DNA of 64,000 bases from Limonium bicolor (Eukaryota; Streptophyta; Magnoliopsida; Caryophyllales; Plumbaginaceae). The position numbers and the translations under genes are program-made. The stretch spans positions 96,598,839 through 96,662,838 of the forward strand of contig CM041778.1 of assembly GCA_023374045.1 (NCBI GenBank), given 5' to 3'. This document shows positions 33,191 to 46,789 of the stretch, piece by piece (position 1 is the stretch's first letter; each line of letters begins with the position of its first letter). The notes beneath the pieces were generated by a model, which made no database searches, was not told the origin of the DNA, and saw nothing but the letters and a program-made list of their open reading frames with translations.

Positions 33191-35174
33191 TAAAATTACC
33201 ATTTTACCCTTGTGGTCTATTCTTTCATTTATTAACCAATTTAACTCCAATTAATTTCTAATTTTCGTAACTAATTTACCTACAGATTTTTGAACATCAA
33301 AAATCATTTTAAACATCTCTAAATCACCAAATTTAATTATCTAATGCTATAGTATATATATACCATCCTTTATTAACTTTTAAATATACCAAAAACCTTA
33401 CAAATCCTTATAATCCTTATAAACTCTTTATAAATTGTAAACTTAATTCTACAATTATTTTCTCGTCATCTAAACTCTCAAAAATTCTATACTAACCTCA
33501 TTTATTTTCGGTAATCACAATATGATACCAAAACTTCTTAAATTTTACATTTTACCCTTAATTACTCTAATTCCTTTAATTTAACTAAGTTAGATAATTT
33601 TCCTAACTTAATTACAACCCCTTAATTTTCGGCCATAATCAAAATCATAGTATATGAATTTTTCTTGTATATTATGATAGCTTATATTGTAGCTTATATC
33701 ATAAGGAGTATAAATCTAATTTTAGATTTATAAAATATTAACATTTAATGTGTCATAAATTAAATCTAACACACTTATAATTTTGGCAATAATAAACAAG
33801 ATGAACAATATGTTAGATCGTATATAGATCAACAATTAGAACCTTGCAATAGGTAGTTGTAGGATTTACCTTGTATATTAACCTTTAGCTTACTATTAAG
33901 CTTGTTTTCCTTAGAAATTTTGACAGCAATTTGCTAGATAAATTGGCTCCAAAATCATCGAATAAGATGAATAATAAGATTGGTTAGTAACCCTAGGCAC
34001 TCGGCCTTGATGAAAACCAAAGAACAAAGAGTTTCCAAGAAGGTAATGTTTTACCTCGAGAATCAAAGGCACTTCTTCGTGGTTTTTCCTGAGAATCTGG
34101 GGGCTCATGAGCTATGGTTGTAAAGCTCTTTGAAAGAGGATTCCAACGAGCTATCAAGCTTGTTATTTGGAGTTAGGATGAGAAAAGTATGATTTCTACA
34201 AGGCAAGGTGTTCTTTAAGGTACTAATCTAAGAACAATGGAGTTTTTGTGTTGTTTCTTCAAAGAGAGGAGGAGCTACGAATTTGGGAGCTCTCATGATG
34301 ACAGTTAAGTGTCTGATTGATCAATTAATCAAGAGACAAGGTGACAAGGCACTTAATGAAAGTCTTGGTAGGTGTAATAGTAAAATTAAAGCATTTTTGT
34401 CCTTAATGACTCACCATTGAAGTCGGCAGCCTTAGTCCCCATTTGACCTGTTTTGTTTTTGTTTCTCCCTTGTATTTATGTAGTATTTGATGCATTAAAC
34501 TCGTTCATAAGGACTTATACCATGTGTTAGGTATGTTACATAGCCAAAAATGCCTTAAAACACCATTTTATGTGCTTCCGGGTTCACATTGATTATGCAA
34601 TTTGTTTTGTCTAGTTTAAATGTGTCCTTAATATATTTAAAACCTTTATAAACTTTGTTCATGAAATAGCATGTTGCTCATTCCAATTTAAACCAAGTCG
34701 TTTAGTGGTTTCTCCTTGACTTTCGTTAGTTTAGTACCTGTTTACTGTGGACTTTGTATACTTAATTTGTGTGTATACGCAATGGCTCCTATGACCATTT
34801 AATTGTTGTTCCCTTATTTCTTTATGGTATTTAGGCTCATTAGCCTTTTTGTTCCATGTATACATGCTTAAAGCATATTTTTCTTTAAAGCACATTTTTG
34901 TGCTCTAAGGTGCGTTTTCGGTTTAAACGCTAATTCCGCTTAATGCGTATTACTAATCTTAGGGGTATTTCACATTTGAAATATCTTGGGAACTTATTGG
35001 TAGTTCCCTAATTTATTTGTGCTCTTTAAAACACTTTTTGCTCTAATTGTTCCTAAAGCATGTTTTGGTGTAAATTGTTGTTTAACACTTCTTCTAATGT
35101 TTCTAAGGCGCATTCTAGCCTTAGTATATCCTAATTAGATAGTTCATTAATATATTAAGGTTTGGGGTATTTCA

Positions 35175-36334
35175 CTAAGCTATATAACAGCCAATGATCA
35201 AGGTAGAAGAAAGCAAGGGTTTACCTTGATTAAAATGCCAAAATCGCGTTTTTGGCATGGATTTGGATAGGAATTGATACTCTTGATATACCAAAAAAAA
35301 ACATGAAAAGGAGTTGATAATGAGTCAAAGAAACTAAGGTTTAAAACCGGAATTGAAGAGGATAATGAGTTATGTGCTTAAAGCATATTTTTACCTTATA
35401 AGGAACATATTTGATCTTTCCCCCTTCTTCTTTATATTCTTCCGAGAATTTGCTTTTCCTTCACATACCAACTCCCACTACATTCATGTATGGAAATTCT
35501 TGAAGATTATCTCAATGGAAAGAAGGAGAAAAGAGGAAGAGAATGGATATAACCATGTCTTGGAAGCTTACCTAGATCAATGGGAGTGGCTCTTTGAAAA
35601 TGGTGTGTCCAAGCTAATAATGGAGAGAAAGGGAGGGTATGGCAGCTGGTATTATCGGCTGGTGAAAGGGGTAAAGGAGAATGCTGACTAATGTTAGTTT
35701 TTAAGTAAGGTAAGTTTACTTTAATGAATAGTTTTTGATGATTCATACCTTTAGGAAGATATTTTAATCCAAGTGCAAGGTGTCCTCCTCATCCTTATTT
35801 GTTGCCGCCTCCATATGGTCAGCAAAGGGGGTCAATGTTGACCCATTGACTATATTAGACAATGTTGTTCATTTTAGCACTATTTGAGTACTATTCACAA
35901 ACCAATGCACATTTTTCTGATTTTTTTTTTGAAAAACTTTGAAGTAGACATTCTAATGTGGTACATTGTGTCACATTAGTATATTTAAGGGTAGTAAAGG
36001 CCCTAAAACCAATCAAAACTCATTTTGAAGACAATCTCACAAAAACATGCTCTAAGGAGTTTTAAAGCACATTTTGTGTCTTAACATGTTTTAGAGCTTG
36101 GTTTTCTTTGAGAATGGTTTTATTATGTTCATTTATGAGTTAGTATGCTTAGGAATTAAATTTCGATCCTAAGGAGTTCATTTGGGCACATATCTGCCCT
36201 AACTGGTCACAAGGGGTAATTCTTGCTTTATGATGACCATTGTTGTTTTCAATTGATTTTTAAGGCATGTTTAGGCCTTAATTCACTTGATTAGATGTTT
36301 AATAAATGTTTTATTAGTTAGGGGTATTTTATCA
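35175..36334 (-). repeat. E10: older LTR fragment, 5' portion
   Basis: Its right end reads GGGGTATTTTATCA, the complement of a TGATAAAATACCCC start. Its sequence resembles the beginning of the E6/E7 LTRs (AAAGCACATTTT/AAAACATG motifs). Only the first 1.16 kb is present because E4 inserted at 35174. No coding content. Confidence 0.55.
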
Positions 36335-37195
36335 CTTCTTTGGGGTATACCTTTGGAAAAGAGGTAAAAACTGACCACTGAGAGAGCTAGTTTATTTCCT
36401 TCGGTTTACCTTTCAGACTAATATTATGTTCAGTCTCTAGTGTGTTTTGTACATTTGTAGGAAATTATATGCACTCCTTTTTGGTACTGATCCCTGACCC
36501 TTGTTATCATCCCTAAATTTTTTTGAGAATATGACTGCCCAATTTATGTGCTTGCTCTGCATCTTCATGCCTTCTGTTGCGTCTCATTTTGCTTCTCGAA
36601 ATATATGCCAGTTATTTCCAATTATGTTGATAATGTGTACATCTGTTATGGTTCACCTGCTGTGGTTTGCTGCAATATACATGTGTTTCTGATATTGTGT
36701 TCCTGATTCATGTAAGCACGAGGATTTGATTTTGTTTAATCATCTAGCTATTCCTTCTGTACAATATGGTCCTAAGAGTTAGTAAAGGGAGATGTGTTAG
36801 TCTACAAAAGTACTTGGTGTATCACAGTAGAATAGAGCTTGAAGTTACAGTTCATTAATCTGATAAGGAACACACTTAGTTGACTTGTAATTTCATCTCT
36901 CATGCTTTAGTGAAACATAATCACCAAAAGGGACCGGGAAGGTATTGAAAAACAATCAGAAACTGAAATGAATTGAGCCGGCAGTTTAAGTTTAAACTCG
37001 TTTAAGGCTGGCAACCACAGGCTTTAAGTGCTTGACTCCTTTTCTGGCAATTCGAGCTTTTACACTAATCTGGTCACATGTAAATAAACAGAATCAAAAC
37101 CAACCGTTTGACTGTTAATTTGGATTTGAATTTCGTTTATTAACCTAGGACTCTTTATTTTTTGTTTGAAATCTCCACTACTTCAATGTTATTGA
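36335..37195. other. About 860 bp of unassigned sequence
   Basis: No LTR terminus, repeat or convincing ORF. Composition is less AT-rich and less repetitive than its surroundings. It could be remaining host DNA, perhaps intronic, or the inside of an old element. I see nothing further in it. Confidence 0.4.
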
Positions 37196-37507
37196 TGAAA
37201 TACCCCGAACTTAAATATGGTGATTAGATTATTCTAATATGGTATTTAAGGGCCTAATGGTGCCTAAGTAATTTTGGTAAGGAAAAATAAATCCAAAAGA
37301 AATAAAGAAACACTTAAAAAGCGAAAAACGCTAGATGAGCGTTAAATAACCATAGGAGGTATGAGACCTCGGTTAGTGTATTAGGTGGATTCCTAGGGCT
37401 TAATAAGACCAAAATAATATATGGGAACAACTCCCGAAGAAAACGGATCCAAATAATGTATTAAAACGCTAATAGAGCTTTAGCGCACGTTGTTCGAGAA
37501 AACCCGA
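37196..37507 (+). repeat. E5 5' LTR, truncated to 312 bp
   Basis: It aligns without gaps to 42346-42657 and shows three substitutions that I can count, about 1%. At AACCCGA (37501-37507) it switches to sequence that in E3 lies about 240 bp inside the PBS (21592 onward). Confidence 0.9.
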
Positions 37508-40500
37508 TCTGTCGTACGGTAGAGTCCAAGAACTGGAAGTCCCGAAGACGGTTCTCGCTGAATGACAAGGACCGCACTTAATGGCGGAGAAATGAAGATC
37601 CTAGACACAAGGATAATGGAATTTATGGCACCATGGGGCGACATGCTTCGCAGTCGCGAGAACCATGTGTAGGCAGCAAGAAGAGAAACACAATTGTGCA
37701 ATGAAGCAAGGAAGATGGAGTAACAAGTCGAGACAAGAGAGTCTACGGACTGTAATCTTTGATAGTACCAACAACGGTATACAAACCGACTAAGGAATTA
37801 GTCGAGGTTGGATTAATACCAAACCTACACGCCAAGAGGCCGTACTAACTGAACAACATAGTTTAGATAACTATGAAAGAATTCATAACACAGACACCTA
37901 TAGGACCACAACATGGTTCCTAAGGATAAGCCAAGTCTCGTTAACCACACTGAAGGTGTGAGACACCCGGATGGACAACAATCATGTCAAGTATACTGAG
38001 AAGCGACTCAGGAGATCGATCACCAAGATCAAAATATCAAAGGAAGATCTAATACAACCACCAAATATGGATGGAAACGATACCGTGACTGGTATACGTT
38101 AACCGAAAAACAACCTACCCGCGCACTTGCTTGGGGCAAGTGCAGCAACTACAAGACGGTTGGGAGACTTTTAACAACCCGCAAATACTTGCTAAAGTAC
38201 CGCTATGACGAAGGGAGCAAATATAGGATTACCAATCCTAAGGATTAAATAATGAAACCTCGGAAAGGCCTAACGGCCCGACCATTGTATTAAGAGTACA
38301 CCGGTCAGCAAGAAGCTGAACTTGGTCAAGACCTGAATCATGGCAACGCCATGAAGAATTTCTTTTAACACTGAACTGTTATTTCAAACTCAAATTGTCT
38401 TTCAAAACCACAAACCCTTCTTTTAAACCTTGGATTTTTAAAACCAAACCGACGAAAGCTCGGTGAGTATCATATAATGATACAAGAAGAGTTGACGATA
38501 GAATACTTCACCTAGGCGTGTGACGAACACTACGAGTGTACCCAAATACGGGATGTGGGACGACCACACTCCGAAGGAGCTTACGGGCCTGACAGATAGT
38601 TAGGTAAGTGGTAACATACCAACAAGGTACCCCACGTATGTATACATGTAGTGTACGAAACACGGGAAGTAGTCAACTCCGTTCTACGGACCATAAGTAA
38701 ATTCAAACCAGAACAGTTGGATACCTCCAACGAGCAAAGGGAACTCAGATAAGCTTACAAGCTAAGGAGTCAGAAACTCACTCCAGGAGATCCATTAAGA
38801 GTTAAAAGTGCGAGAAGCACTAACAATGGAACAAGACATTGGATATGTCTCGAAGATATATCGAAGTAAAGCATGATAACTGGAAGGAATACCCAGTCTA
38901 AACACTGTAAGGCAAACGCCAAAATTAACACATAAGTGTTCAACGAACGGGATGGAGTTCCCAGGACAACTACCACAAACACAGGGTGATCACATAAGGT
39001 ACCGAAAAATACCATGCATCACCAAAGAGAATATCAAACCAGTTATGACATAAGGAAAAACAGCAATGGTCTACCCTAAGAACGGGAGACTTTATAAACC
39101 TCAATGAGATAACTCAGATCTAGAACCGCAAGGTAGGATAACAGACTAGACACACTCATAAATATCAGCCAGATGTAATGGCATCACTTAACAACACCCA
39201 GGAACAATCCTTGAAGGGTGTCGGAAGCGTGATAAAAGTACAAGAGCTACATTGAACTCTCGGTTAGAACACCGAAGGGATCCCACTCACTAGGGGATTC
39301 CCTAAATTAACAATGACGACAATCAACATCAAATTACTTACCTCCAAAACAATTGATGGTATAAGGAAGAGCAAAGCTTGTAAACCGCCTAAGATGAGCA
39401 GAGCTCTGGGCAACTTGGCTAGTATGCCATAAACCTACTACAGGACACAACCCAAAGGTTGCAAAAACCAAGGTGAACGATATGAAGAGTTGCCAAGAAC
39501 GGCAGCAGTGAGATAGTTAAATAACTAACGAGAAAAGATACCCCTCGTTATGGTGGAACCGCAAGAGTGGTGAACATACAAATCCCAAGGGAGGATACCA
39601 TCAATAAATGTCTGAAAATATATCCCTTTCAGAACTACTAATGTAGTGAAGCTTGAGCATACAATTATTGCCAAGCAATGTAAAATAAGCTTCAATAGCA
39701 ATTGTTGACAACGAAGGAGTAATCGATTCAGAAGGAACACGATAAGTGGGAATGTAAAGTATCAGTAAATAATGCTCAAGGTGCTCAGAAGTATAAACAC
39801 CGAACCATGGTATAAATGGTAAAAATGCATGAGCTGAAGCTAGCAACAGCGGACGCCATGTAAACCAATACGATAGAATCGGTAAGAACATGGTGCACAG
39901 CAGGCGACCAAGGTATGTGAATAATCACCCAATGCTATGGAGTTGCTAACACGAGATAGTGGACAGACCGGGCAACAAGCCAGGAGTCCACACCAAATGA
40001 CGAAGCACCCCACAAAGAAGTAATATTCATTCCTATTTCACATGAGAGATTTACTGCCAAGGGTTTACGCCTCTACACTCTGTAGGACTGAGTGTTTTGG
40101 TATTGCTCTTGTGTAGTTAACGATCTAGTGGGATAGCTAAGAATATAGAAAATGTAAGCAAACGAACATGGCATAAGCCAGTTAAGCAAAAGCTTAGAAA
40201 CAAACCGTGCGGCCTAAGGACAAAGAAGCACGAAGAGTGTGAAACACACCTACAATCACAAGATGTGAATTCCATTGGAATAAAAGTGAAAGGAGACTTA
40301 AGAAAGTCAGTAGGACCGACGCATAGAAAATGCAAGGTGATACAAGTAAAGAACACTTGTATTGAACCAGTGAAACTGGCATAATTCAGAAGCTACTGAC
40401 AACAGGGAAGCACTACAACTAAGTAGTGACTTAACCTCACCCGACAATAAGTCGGAGGAACCAAGTGAATGATCACTACAAAACACAACAGTATGTATAT

Positions 40501-40925
40501 AGATTGCTAGAGAGCTGGTTATAAATCTAAAACTCATTCAGTTCGCGCACGGTAAAAGAATACCACGTTTGATGGAATAAACCTTAGTCCCACAAAAGAG
40601 GGATAAATAGGTTATGTGTAACACGTTAAGGATAACAAGAAGGGCGAATATCCCAAGTTATCAGAGTCGCAGCAGCAGAAGCTAGAGGGCCCAAAATTCT
40701 AGTGAATAAAAGGTCAATCATCAATGCGTTAAAGCCATATAGGCTAGAACCGAACCCGGTTTAGAGTTAAATAAACTCCGATGGAAATTCTTGATGTAGG
40801 GACTAACCGGTAATACGGTTAAGACCCATTGATCAAGGAACATTGTATAATAGACCGCATGGAAGCTGAACCACTCCATGATGGCTGAATGCCTTCGACC
40901 AATGTTCAACATTGACACATGGTAG

Positions 40926-40961
40926 ATTACGTGGGCGTAATCCCTTTTAAGGGGGGTAGAG
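40926..40961 (+). promoter_or_regulatory. E5 internal hairpin-PPT module
   Basis: GATTACG-TGGG-CGTAATC (40926-40943), then AAGGGGGGTAGA (40950-40961). It is identical in design and stem to the E3 internal module, so it predates the split of the two copies. Confidence 0.65.
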
Positions 40962-42310
40962 CGAATACCGCAAAATGTATGTTTTACGTGATAGGTGCGT
41001 AAACTACACTGCGCATAGCGCAAGAGAATTCGTTTTGATGGTTGATACTTATGTTACATAAACATTTGTATTCACTCATCGTGTAATTGTAGTCATTGGA
41101 GAAATAAGAATAAGAAAGGAGTAGAGAAACTCCAGGGGAATGAGAACCCTATTGGTAATAGTATGAGGAATGAGTATGTATGGGAGACGTGAGGAGTATA
41201 AATCGGTATGGAACCGATGTATGTAATGAGTATAAATCGGTATGAAACCGATGTACGTTATGAGTATAAATTGAGTATAGTAAATTAATGGGATATTATA
41301 CCCATGCATTTCTTAAGTATAGTAGTTGGAGATGACATAGTAATAATTGATGAGATGATTAGTAAGTAAGCAAGTGAATCATATAAATCGGAAAATGTAT
41401 GTGCGTGATTATGAGTAGCAAGATTAAAAAGATAGAAAATGAAATAATGTTTGACGATCTGTCTGTTTGTATTGAGGTGGGAAGTGGAACTTGATTTGCT
41501 AGCGATCAAGGGAAGCCGAACACAAATTGGGGTGGAAGGATAATTCAACACCAATGCTGATCACATTGGGGTTGAAGGACTCTGGAAGCTCCCTTAAGTG
41601 GCCACAGTAATAACACTAGTAATATGAATAATCAACATAAATTGAAATTGGGAGATGTATGCAAGTTTTCAAAATGAATTTCTAAAACTAATTTGGTACA
41701 ATGTTTTCTTCAAACTTAAGAATGAAGATCGGTTTTGAAACCGCTTCCACGAGCGCTAGTGGATCTTCCATGCCTAGGCACGGGTATCCGGTCGAAACCA
41801 TAGGAGGTGAAGCTAGTTTTGAGTCTGTGGAAGTGTAGAGTAGTTTGAAACCACTGCACCGTTCGTGCGGTGATAGTGTGTTTTGTATTTTTCCAAAGGC
41901 ACTGGGGCGGCGTAGTCCCGAGTAAGTATGAGTAAGTAGAGTAAGTAAGTATGAGTAAGTGCCTGAGGATCTCTATATGTGCAAATGAATTTGATCAGAA
42001 CCAAAGGACCGTAGAGCCAGAAAGCGTAAGTGCTCAAGTCATGACAGCCGTGAACCAGAAAGCGTAAGTGTTCAAACGTGACCGGTACCTGAGGGATCGC
42101 TTGACATGGGAGAGGATGGTACCTCATTTATCTGCGGACGGACCCCATGGAGAGCTTGTAACGGATATTTTTGATTGCTATGCATGCAGTGACATGCTGT
42201 TTGGATGTGTAGTATGCATCATGTCAGACATTTGGAGTTTGACAAAGTTATATGTAGAGGTCATAACCTTAGCATAGAATACGTATGTGAGTAACAATAT
42301 TAGATTCACC

Positions 42311-42345
42311 AACTTTGAGGGCAAAGTTCTTTAAGGGGGGTAGAT
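42311..42345 (+). promoter_or_regulatory. E5 terminal hairpin and polypurine tract
   Basis: AACTTTG-AGGG-CAAAGTT (42311-42328), then AAGGGGGGTAGAT (42333-42345) abutting the 3' LTR. Confidence 0.8.
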
Positions 42346-44512
42346 TGAAATACCCCGAACTTAAATATGGTGATTAGATTATTCTAATATGGTATTTAAG
42401 GGCCTAATGGTGCCTAAGTAATTTTGGTAAGGAAAAATAAATCCAAAAGAAATAAAGAAACACTTAAAAAGCGAAAAACGCTAGATGAGCGTTAAATAAC
42501 CATTGGAGGTATGAGACCTCGGTTAGCGTATTAGGTGGATTCCTAGGGCTTAATAAGACCAAAATAATATATGGGAACAACTCCCGAAGAAAACAGATCC
42601 AAATAATGTATTAAAACGCTAATAGAGCTTTAGCGCACGTTGTTCGAGAAAACCCGAAAACGTGATTTTAAGTGGTCAAACAAACCCGTAAAAATTATAA
42701 ATCATTAAATAACAATTATTAAGCATTAATGGAAGCTTAATAGCCAATAAAAATAAAGAAACGAGAAAATTCCGGAAAACGGGCCCGGTTAGTGAATAGT
42801 GCTAAACCGGGTAAATTAACGAGCATTTTCTGTAAAAGACGAAAAAGGCTCCCAGCTCATGTATATTAGTGGGCCGGTTTTTAAGAGAGTAACTAGCTCT
42901 CTCACACACTTAAACTAGCTAGAAATAAAAAGAGAAAGAAAATAAAGTAAAGCAAAAAGCAAAGCAAAGTAAAGTAAAAAGCACCTTACCTCTCTCTTTC
43001 CTTATTTCTTTTCCCCACGTACTGCTCCCTCCTCTCTCTGTCGATTCTCTTCTTCCTCCTTTCTCTGTTACGAAAATGAAGCCCTCTTCTATGGCTTCCT
43101 CACTTTCTCTTGCTCACACAAGCTACATCCAAGCTCCAAATCCAAAAATAATTACATATTTGAACTCCCCTCTTCAAGCTCTACATTTCTATCTTTTCAA
43201 AATCCGAAAATGAGCAACTTCATCTCCATGGGTTTTGAGCATTTGGAGAATAAATGACACCATTTCATAGCATGGAGTCTCCTCTTCCTCCTAAGGTAAA
43301 AAGTTTCAAGAAAAATCCATTTTTCTTCACTTTTCATTCTTGACCGATTTTGCCTCTTAGTAATGCCTTGTTTTTCCTCATGAATTGAGCTTGATTTCAA
43401 CTCCCCAATGGTGGAAGAACTCCCCCTTGTATTCAAGGCTTGAAACCCCTCTTAAAAGCTCCAAGGTAAAACCCTAAACTAATGGCATTTAAGCCCTTTC
43501 ATTGAATTAGAGTTATCCAACGGGTTAAGGAGTTTAATTGTATCTATTTTGTGTTCTTGAATGTTGGCTTGGGGTTTGGTAACCCCATTGTTCAACTTGA
43601 CCGAGAATGAAGAAGATGAGAGGTGGAGAACTTAAAAGAAGAATTGTGATCTCAAGGTAAGAAAAACCTATCTTAATGCACTATCTATATGTATTAGGAT
43701 AATGGGATGGGCAAATGAATCAATGAACCCAAAACATGTGAGAAAATTTGCTTGCTTGGTATTGGAGGAAGTTGTGAAATTGAATTGCAAAGTAAGGGCC
43801 AAAGTGCCATGTATTTATGTTAATGCATTGTATTGGGCTTGGAGAAGTGTGTATGTGCTTTGGAGGAATTTTGTATGAACCTTGTGTGTTGGTAGGACCC
43901 TTGTTGGGTGTGGCTAGCTTTAGGTTGAATTTGATGAGAGAATGTGTATTTGAGGATGTAAGAAAAGTAGGTGAACTATGACAAAAATTTGGTAGGAATT
44001 GTGCATTAAAGAATGACTTGGTGAATGGGAGAACCAAGGTGTGTATTGGGTTTAGTAGAGATGTTTAGTAACTATGGAATGGTGGATTGTAGTATGAGAA
44101 GTGAGAAGGCAAAAATCTGTAGCAAAGAGTATCAAAACACATTGTAGATACTAGGAAAAACTAGTGTGCAAGATTTGGTCAAAAGAGAGTTGGACTTTAG
44201 CGTAGGTAGTGTAATGATTGGAAAGGAATTGGAATGGTAAGATGAAGTTGGGACATGATGCAAAATGCAAAGAGGAGTAAAGGAAATGCACAAGTGTGCT
44301 AACTGTAACAAAGGGGAAGAAAAATCTGTAGAAATGGAGCAAGTATTGGGTAAGGATTTGACTAATGTGTTGAGGAGGTTTGGGACTGGATTAAGGCATG
44401 TTTTAGGATGCTTAAACATGTAGAAAACATGTGGAATGATTAGGGAATGATTAGAGGTGAATTAGGGGTTGAAAACTGATGGAAAACTGTAAATTTTGAC
44501 AGTTCCAGAGGT

Positions 44513-44691
44513 GGTTCGGGTTTGCAAATCGGTACGCAAACCCGGACCATAGCAAAAACACGGCAGAAGGCCATCCCAGGGGTGGTCCGGGTTTGTAAAC
44601 CCGGACACAAACCCGGACCACACATAAAAATAGGCAGAAACTCATTTCCGGACTTGGTCCGGGTTTATAAACCCGGACACAAACCCGGACC
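44513..44691. repeat. E5 LTR hairpin array, three units of 72 bp
   Basis: Units 44513-44548, 44584-44619 and 44656-44691 are each 13-nt arm, 10-nt loop, 13-nt arm. Arms are GGTYCGGGTTTRY and its complement. From unit 1 to 2, TTTGC/GCAAA becomes TTTGT/ACAAA, keeping the pair. Unit 3 has one A-C mismatch. Confidence 0.85.
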
Positions 44692-45804
44692 ATGCTAATT
44701 TTGCAACAGAAAGTGTTTTTAAGGTGGCTAATGATGGGGAAGTGAATGGTATTGGTTTTAGGAGTTGTTAAGGCCTTGTTTGATCATATTTAAAGGCCCT
44801 AGGAAGTGTAAACAAGTTTGAGAAGTCATTAAGAAAGTTGTAGGTTTAAGAACATTAAGTTAAACCGAAACAACAGGACAACGGGGTAAGTACGGGAGTA
44901 ATAGTTATTGATGTACCGTATGAGCATAGCATTAATAACAATGTTTGAAACGTTACCAGTGGAGCAAATGTGAACCAAGGAACAAGGGAACACATGGTAA
45001 AGCTAACTCCGGTGAAAGGTATGATTTTCTCATGCCTCGTATGCTAACCGAGTTACGTTGATTTGTGTGCTGTATGCCGGCTAATCAAGACTAAAGCATG
45101 AAAATGGTTTATTGCCTTTCATTGTATGTCTTGCTGTATGTTGTATGAGCTAACCTTTCCCGATTGATTGTGTGGCTTACTTAGTGCGTAGACCGACTCA
45201 TAGATGAGTCTTGTTGTGTAAGTGACTCGTAGTAAGAGTCATATTGTGAACTAATGGAATCATAGAAACGCACTAAACTAATAAACCAATAAACGCTAAC
45301 GCAAACCAACGAACTCACTAGAATGTGAGAGAGTGTACGGGAGTAGTAACCACCCGATAACGGTAGGAGAACCGAAATGAATAATCCACAAACAATAATT
45401 AGTGGCAGTATAAGTAACCTCTATTAGAGGAATTGATGTTGGTGCAAGTCATGAATCATGAGAGTAGTAAAGAATGAAGAGGGATCTCTAAACCCCTTAG
45501 CAAATAGTCGACCCATTATGAGAGGACCCGACTGATGTAAGTGATGTCCCGAACATGAGAGTATTCGATACGTTGGGGAAACCCTTAAACCTGAGAATAC
45601 TAGATGGTGGTAATTCCCTAAGCTAGTGGAGGTTATCGAGAGAGAAACTTCTAGGCTAATCCAAGATTGTAAGATACTCCGGGAGAGGAGTGTTGGGAAT
45701 TTGAGTAGTCCGGTAGAAATGGACTTTGTATAATCGAGGAGCTAAGTGTATAGCCTTTGAATTTGTAGGCCCGGTGGCGAGTCTTGTGTATGACTCCGCC
45801 CAGA

Positions 45805-46065
45805 GACCAAAGTATTGAGTATTGAGTATGTATGAGCAAGTAATGAGTATGTATGAGTAAGTATGGAGTATTGAGTAATGAGTATGCACAAGTATCATAA
45901 CGAGTATGGAGTAAGGAATGTGTACGAGTAAGGAAATGGGCATTGAGTGATGAGTATGCAAGAGTAAAGTACTGAGTAGCGAGTAAGGAGTGAGTATGAG
46001 TAGAGTAACGAATATCGAACATAGTACGAACATGGTAGTGAGTAATGTAATGAAGAAGTAATGAG
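45805..46065. repeat. GAGTA-type degenerate simple repeat
   Basis: Runs of GAGTA, GAGTAT and GTATGTATGAGTAA, shared in shorter form with the E3 LTRs (13880-13945, 20520-20590, 28018-28085). The minus-strand Tyr/Thr/His/Leu-rich ORFs over it are artefacts. Confidence 0.8.
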
Positions 46066-46789
46066 TAAGTAACCAACACGAATGATTGACTATCGAATTG
46101 TATTCCCTAGTAAGTATTGTACCTTGTATATGTATGTAGGTATTGTTGTTTGTATTGTTGCAGCATGAGTATGTATGTATGCATGTAAAATGAACTCCAT
46201 GTATATCCGACCCAAAGTAGTCGGCGTACCGCGGTTAGCACGCGGTATATGCGAATTTCATATGCAGCGTAAGCTGACCCCCTAGGGGGAACGTTTTTAG
46301 TGTGCAGGTACCCGAAGCTGACCACCGTTCGAGAGAGTAGGACGGGGACTGCTATGTAAGCATGGGTAGTTGTATAGTAGGGATTGTATCGTATGTATTG
46401 TGAATTTGGACGTCCAAACTGTATCGGTAATTTAAGGATTGTAGTAGACTCGGTATAGTATGTGTATTGGAGTTGTAATTGGATTATGGTGGAATATGCA
46501 ATGGGAAGTATTGTATTGCGTAGAGTACTCGGTAGTTCATATTCATCAGACCGATAGTATGTAGGATTGTAACTCGCCTTGTTAGTCACGTGGGTGACTA
46601 ACGGCATTGTACACCCGCCGTTGAGTGTGTAAGTCCGCTGCGAAGGTAAGTATTGTACAGTAATGACAGTATTAACGGTAGGAGTGTTACAACCGCTTAG
46701 ATAAACGACTTACTTAGGAAGCCTTTTACCTCCTATGAGACTTCGATATCTGCTATCCCACACTCACAAGACCGAGATCACCTAGACCT

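Larger units (their letters stand above)
30883..35174 (-). repeat. E4 5' LTR (4292 bp)
   Basis: The plus strand starts TGTAACACCCC after the PBS and ends GGGGTATTTCA, so it is the same TGAAATACCCC...GTGTTACA type reversed. It is strongly AT-rich at 32700-33900. It holds a tandem TTGACC repeat (33151-33190), a hairpin cluster (32440-32630) and a fold block at 31222-31345 (CCCCAAGGGG at 31261-31270). CTAAG (35175-35179) may be the right TSD. Confidence 0.85.
37196..46691 (+). mobile_element. E5: non-autonomous long-LTR element with collapsed 5' LTR
   Basis: It starts TGAAATACCCCGAAC and ends GGAGTGTTACA. The interior (37508-42345) is non-coding and homologous to E3. No PBS remains, because a deletion fused LTR position 312 to the interior. 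The flanking five bases differ (ATTGA at 37191-37195, ACCGC at 46692-46696), so there is no TSD and one border has probably been rearranged. Confidence 0.8.
42346..46691 (+). repeat. E5 3' LTR (4346 bp)
   Basis: Complete LTR with a pyrimidine-rich leader zone (42985-43290, box TTCTATCTTTTCAAAAT at 43187-43203). It also has a three-unit hairpin array (44513-44691), a long GAGTA/GAGTATGTAT simple repeat (about 45805-46065) and the fold block (46208-46310, palindrome CCCCCTAGGGGG at 46278-46289). Confidence 0.88.

Noticed and set aside
45651..46607. Tyr/Leu/Thr-rich minus-strand ORFs
   Set aside because: Simple-repeat translation within the E5 LTR.
37191..46696. Target-site duplication for E5
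   Set aside because: ATTGA and ACCGC do not match; at least one flank has been rearranged.
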